DNA of 45,067 nucleotides. It comes from Phlegmacium glaucopus. Taxonomy: Eukaryota > Basidiomycota > Agaricomycetes > Agaricales > Cortinariaceae. The first letter of the stretch is position 1. Every line of letters begins with the position of its first letter. Made by a program: the position numbers and the translations under genes. The stretch spans positions 173,587 to 218,653 of the forward strand of contig MU130238.1 of NCBI GenBank assembly GCA_015039465.1. The letters run 5' to 3'. A model generated the notes under the pieces. That model had not been told where the DNA came from. It made no database searches and saw nothing but the letters and a program-made list of their open reading frames with translations. Positions 42,839-45,067 of this stretch are shown in pieces.

Positions 42839-43383
42839 TTATAACGCCACGTGTGTCCATCCTGAAGAAAAGGCAGGGCATGATGGGTGAGAGGTGGTGT
42901 AAAAGACTAAGAGTACGGTCATCATTGGCCTGCTCTACTATTAGGCTTGATGACATGCACTGTTCTTGGGGAATTATGCTTCAGTTCATCATGCTTGTTC
43001 TTCCCTTGTCCTGACTGGATTCAAAATTTAACCCATATATAGCACGCCAGTTTACTACTGCTCATGTGCAATAGACCAAGATTCTGTATGTTGCCTTCCT
43101 ACTCGTCCCAATATACTCAAGCCTCTTCACAGCTGGCTTGCACTGGCTTATTTTATGGGCGCTCCATAGCGATGGCGATCAGTGGATTTCAAGTTTCACC
43201 CTCTCCGTTCCAATCCATTTGTTTTCAACTCCTTTTATTTCACTTCATTCAGATATTCAAATTGTGCCCACCAAGGACAAATGCAGGCGACTCCAATGCC
43301 CTATACACTGTTACAGCTTTCTTCTATCAACGTTAAGATCTTGAATTGTCAGAATTTGTAGGATCCTACTTACCGCTGGTTGG
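42839..43383. other. No recognisable gene
   Basis: 545 bp of unique-looking sequence; a TATATA at 43039 and short frames only. Confidence 0.4.
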
Positions 43384-43671
43384 AGGTCTTTACTCTCCCC
43401 CCTTATTCCACATGGAATCCACCTGGAATCCACCCAATTCCACATGGATTCCACATGGATTCCATCATTCCATATGGAATATGTTTTGGCTCAGATCCCA
43501 CCCATTTTAGGCTCTTCATTCCATATGGAATCTGTATGGATTCCATGTGGAATGACAAGGGAACAGCCAAATTCCATATGGAATGATGGAATGTCCACAT
43601 GGATTCCACATGGATTCCAGGTGGAATAAATCCACAGATTCCATGTATATTCCATATGGATTCCACTATTT
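43384..43671 (+). repeat. Palindromic-motif array element C
   Basis: Opens with GGAGGTCTTTACTCTCCCCC (43384-43403), the complement of the AGTAAAGACCTC end of elements A and B. It then carries an array of ATTCCACATGGAATCC / TTCCATATGGAA palindromes up to 43667. No opposite-facing right end is present; instead a second same-facing end follows at 43672. Confidence 0.75.
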
Positions 43672-43905
43672 CAAGATCTTTACTGTCCCCCATAAGATCT
43701 GATCAGATGCTCAGAATTCTGACCACTCATTTTTCCAAGTGAAATCCGATGAGTTCTGATCAGAATTGAAATTTTAGGAAAATAAATTTTATAATATACA
43801 AGCATTGGATTACAATATGGTGTTGCTATCAGGATCATGTATTTTGTTCAGTCTGCGGGGTGCGATCACGTGACCACATGTGATGTGGTCATCACCGTTT
43901 GTTGA
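43672..43905 (+). repeat. Palindromic-motif element D (half element)
   Basis: Starts GATCTTTACTGTCCCCC (43674-43690), continues with TCTGATCAGA / TCAGAATTCTGA palindromes (43695-43770), an AT-rich block, and the core TTTTGTTCAGTCTGCGGGGT...GTGACCACATGTGA (43848-43885) that element B also carries. It resembles one half of element B. Confidence 0.65.
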
Positions 43906-43995
43906 GTTCTTTTTTGTTTCTCACACCAGCACCACCACACCACTCAACGCCCGTTTCGACAGCCGCCGTAACATAACAAAGACCACAACTAGCAA

Positions 43996-44026
43996 AGGTA
44001 ACCCCCCGGGGGGTATTTTTTATATT
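43996..44026 (+). repeat. GC-hairpin unit 1
   Basis: GGTAACCCCCCGGGGGGTATTTTTTAT-like: an uninterrupted CCCCCC/GGGGGG stem followed by an AT-rich stretch. Related to units at 44160, 44934 and 23681. Confidence 0.7.
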
Positions 44027-44067
44027 TTATTCTATTCTACTGCACTAATAACAGATTGTAATAGGAT

Positions 44068-44135
44068 GTATGTTGTTGTTGTTGTTGACGACGACGACAA
44101 CAAACAACAAACAATCCATACAATGAACAACAACA
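44068..44135 (+). repeat. GTT/GAC/AAC trinucleotide palindrome
   Basis: GTTGTTGTTGTTGACGACG followed by ACGACAACAAACAACAAAC forms an imperfect inverted repeat of trinucleotides; a further AACAACAACAACGAC lies at 44124-44138. Confidence 0.7.
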
Positions 44136-44159
44136 ACGACTGCCACGTAATGAGGGAAT

Positions 44160-44195
44160 GGTAACCCCCCCTCACTGGGGGGGATTTTTTATTTC
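44160..44195 (+). repeat. GC-hairpin unit 2
   Basis: TAACCCCCCCTCACTGGGGGGGAT: seven-base C/G stem with loop TCACT, then AT-rich. Confidence 0.75.
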
Positions 44196-44234
44196 TTTTT
44201 GTTGTAATTCACTGCTAATATCCTACAACAGGCC

Positions 44235-44845
44235 ATGCACGACGTACGACGACGACAAATGACACATACACGCGTACAACCACCACACACAACCGGTACA
44301 CCTACACCACGACCCATACATACATACTACGACCCGTACATACGTACCACAACCCGTACATACGTACAACAACCCATACACATATACCACAACCCGTACA
44401 CGACCCATACCACGACCTGTACATGACCGGTACCACGACCGGTACACGACCGGTACCACAACCAGTACACCCGGACCAGGAACCCATCCACCTGTACGAC
44501 AATACATACACGCGTACCACGACACGTACGCACCTACGACGACCCCTACACACGTACCACGACCCCTATACGCGTACCACGACCCCTACACGCGTACCAC
44601 AGCCCATACACGTGTACAACGACCCATACACGTGTACAACAACGCATACACGCGTACAACGACAAAGCCCACGTGTAGGACGACAAGTAGACACATAGGA
44701 CGACAAGTAGACGCGTACAACGACAAGTAGACACGTACAACGACACGTAGATATGCACAACAACACGTAGATGTGCACAACGGCGAGTACAGGCATAGGA
44801 TGACGAGTACAGGTGTATGGCGACACATATGCCTGCCATGGTGAG
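44235..44845 (+). repeat. 20-bp minisatellite with ACGCGT/TACGTA cores
   Basis: About 30 units of ~20 bp, consensus ACGACCCxTACACGCGTACC, grading into ACGACAAGTAGACACGTACA on the right. Units contain self-complementary hexamers (ACGCGT, TACGTA, ACACGTGT). All long frames on both strands over it are repeat translations. Confidence 0.88.
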
Positions 44846-45067
44846 TACACGGCTACAATGATGAAGATATGAACTGATCCCCCATCCCTTTTGTGTTTGA
44901 TTTATTTTAATAGGTTATGACAATAACACCAGTAACCCTCCCTCACTGGGGAGGGTATTTACTTGATTTTAGTATTTTAGTAGGCTATTAATGTTAATGA
45001 AATAAATAATGTTAGTTGAAATAAATAATTTTGAACTTAATCTGTATCCAAGAAAAATTTAATCAGA
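44846..45067. other. AT-rich end of window with GC-hairpin unit 3
   Basis: TAACCCTCCCTCACTGGGGAGGGTAT (44935-44960) repeats the hairpin with the CTCACT loop and is followed by AT-rich DNA to the end. No gene. Confidence 0.6.

Noticed and set aside
42838..42960. Continuation of the Gypsy reverse transcriptase beyond the inverted repeat
   Set aside because: Translation on the minus strand right of 42838 gives no reverse transcriptase motif, so the unit is not a clean insertion into an otherwise complete pol.
44223..44850. Frames rich in Tyr/Thr/Val/Cys on both strands
   Set aside because: The 20-bp minisatellite is open in several frames at once because it lacks stop codons.

Overview
The window reads as a repeat-dense accessory region of a filamentous basidiomycete (Agaricomycete-type) genome. 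The reasons are ~50-75 nt GT-AG introns with internal branch-like sites, a NACHT-WD40 gene of the fungal NLR type, hAT, Mutator-like, chromodomain Ty3/Gypsy and non-LTR elements of fungal type, and heavy nesting of repeats. This is inference from sequence; no search was run.

Left third (1-13 kb): a Pol III tRNA-like unit and a palindromic-motif array (0.7-1.2 kb), an unrecognised gene remnant (1.6-2.0 kb), a well-preserved four-exon NLR gene (2337-6087, minus) with 11 nearly identical WD40 repeats, 1.6 kb with nothing recognisable, a small C2H2 zinc-finger gene (8.1-8.7 kb, plus), and the C-terminal part of exonuclease 1 (9.2-10.8 kb, minus) with a nonsense codon and no N-terminus. A 5'-truncated LINE tail with an RNase H ORF follows (11.1-12.65 kb).

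Middle (13-31 kb): mostly DNA transposons. hAT-1 (transposase 14.8-18.55 kb, minus) has ACCCGTACCC-type subterminal repeats. hAT-2 (18824-24712) has 11-bp terminal inverted repeats and a perfect 8-bp target duplication; it carries a broken transposase, a solo LTR with its own 5-bp duplication, and a 1.2-kb fold-back element built of GGAATTCC-type palindromes. Next come an unrecognised acidic multi-exon gene (25.1-26.5 kb), a diverged repeat found again at 40.8 kb, and a Mutator-like transposase pseudogene (27.3-30.6 kb) with a SUMO-interaction-like motif. A 70-bp hairpin array (30.9-31.4 kb) interrupts a retropepsin fragment.

Right third (31-45 kb): a decayed chromodomain Gypsy element (pol on minus, integrase catalytic Asp replaced by Asn) carries an intact, spliced, opposite-strand coiled-coil/zinc-knuckle gene (32451-33481, plus). 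A pair of ~1.34-kb inverted repeats (35.58-36.92 and 41.49-42.84 kb) encloses an unknown acidic gene, three tandem arrays and the second copy of the 26.5-kb repeat. The last 1.7 kb holds two more members of the palindromic-array family, four-base-run GC hairpins and a 20-bp minisatellite.

Only the NLR gene, the C2H2 gene and possibly the Gypsy-borne opposite-strand gene look potentially functional; the rest is decaying mobile DNA. The most unusual signals are the family of palindromic-array elements with a shared end sequence (GGGAGTGTAAAGACCTC type), the hypervariable WD40 array, and the spliced opposite-strand gene in the Gypsy element.
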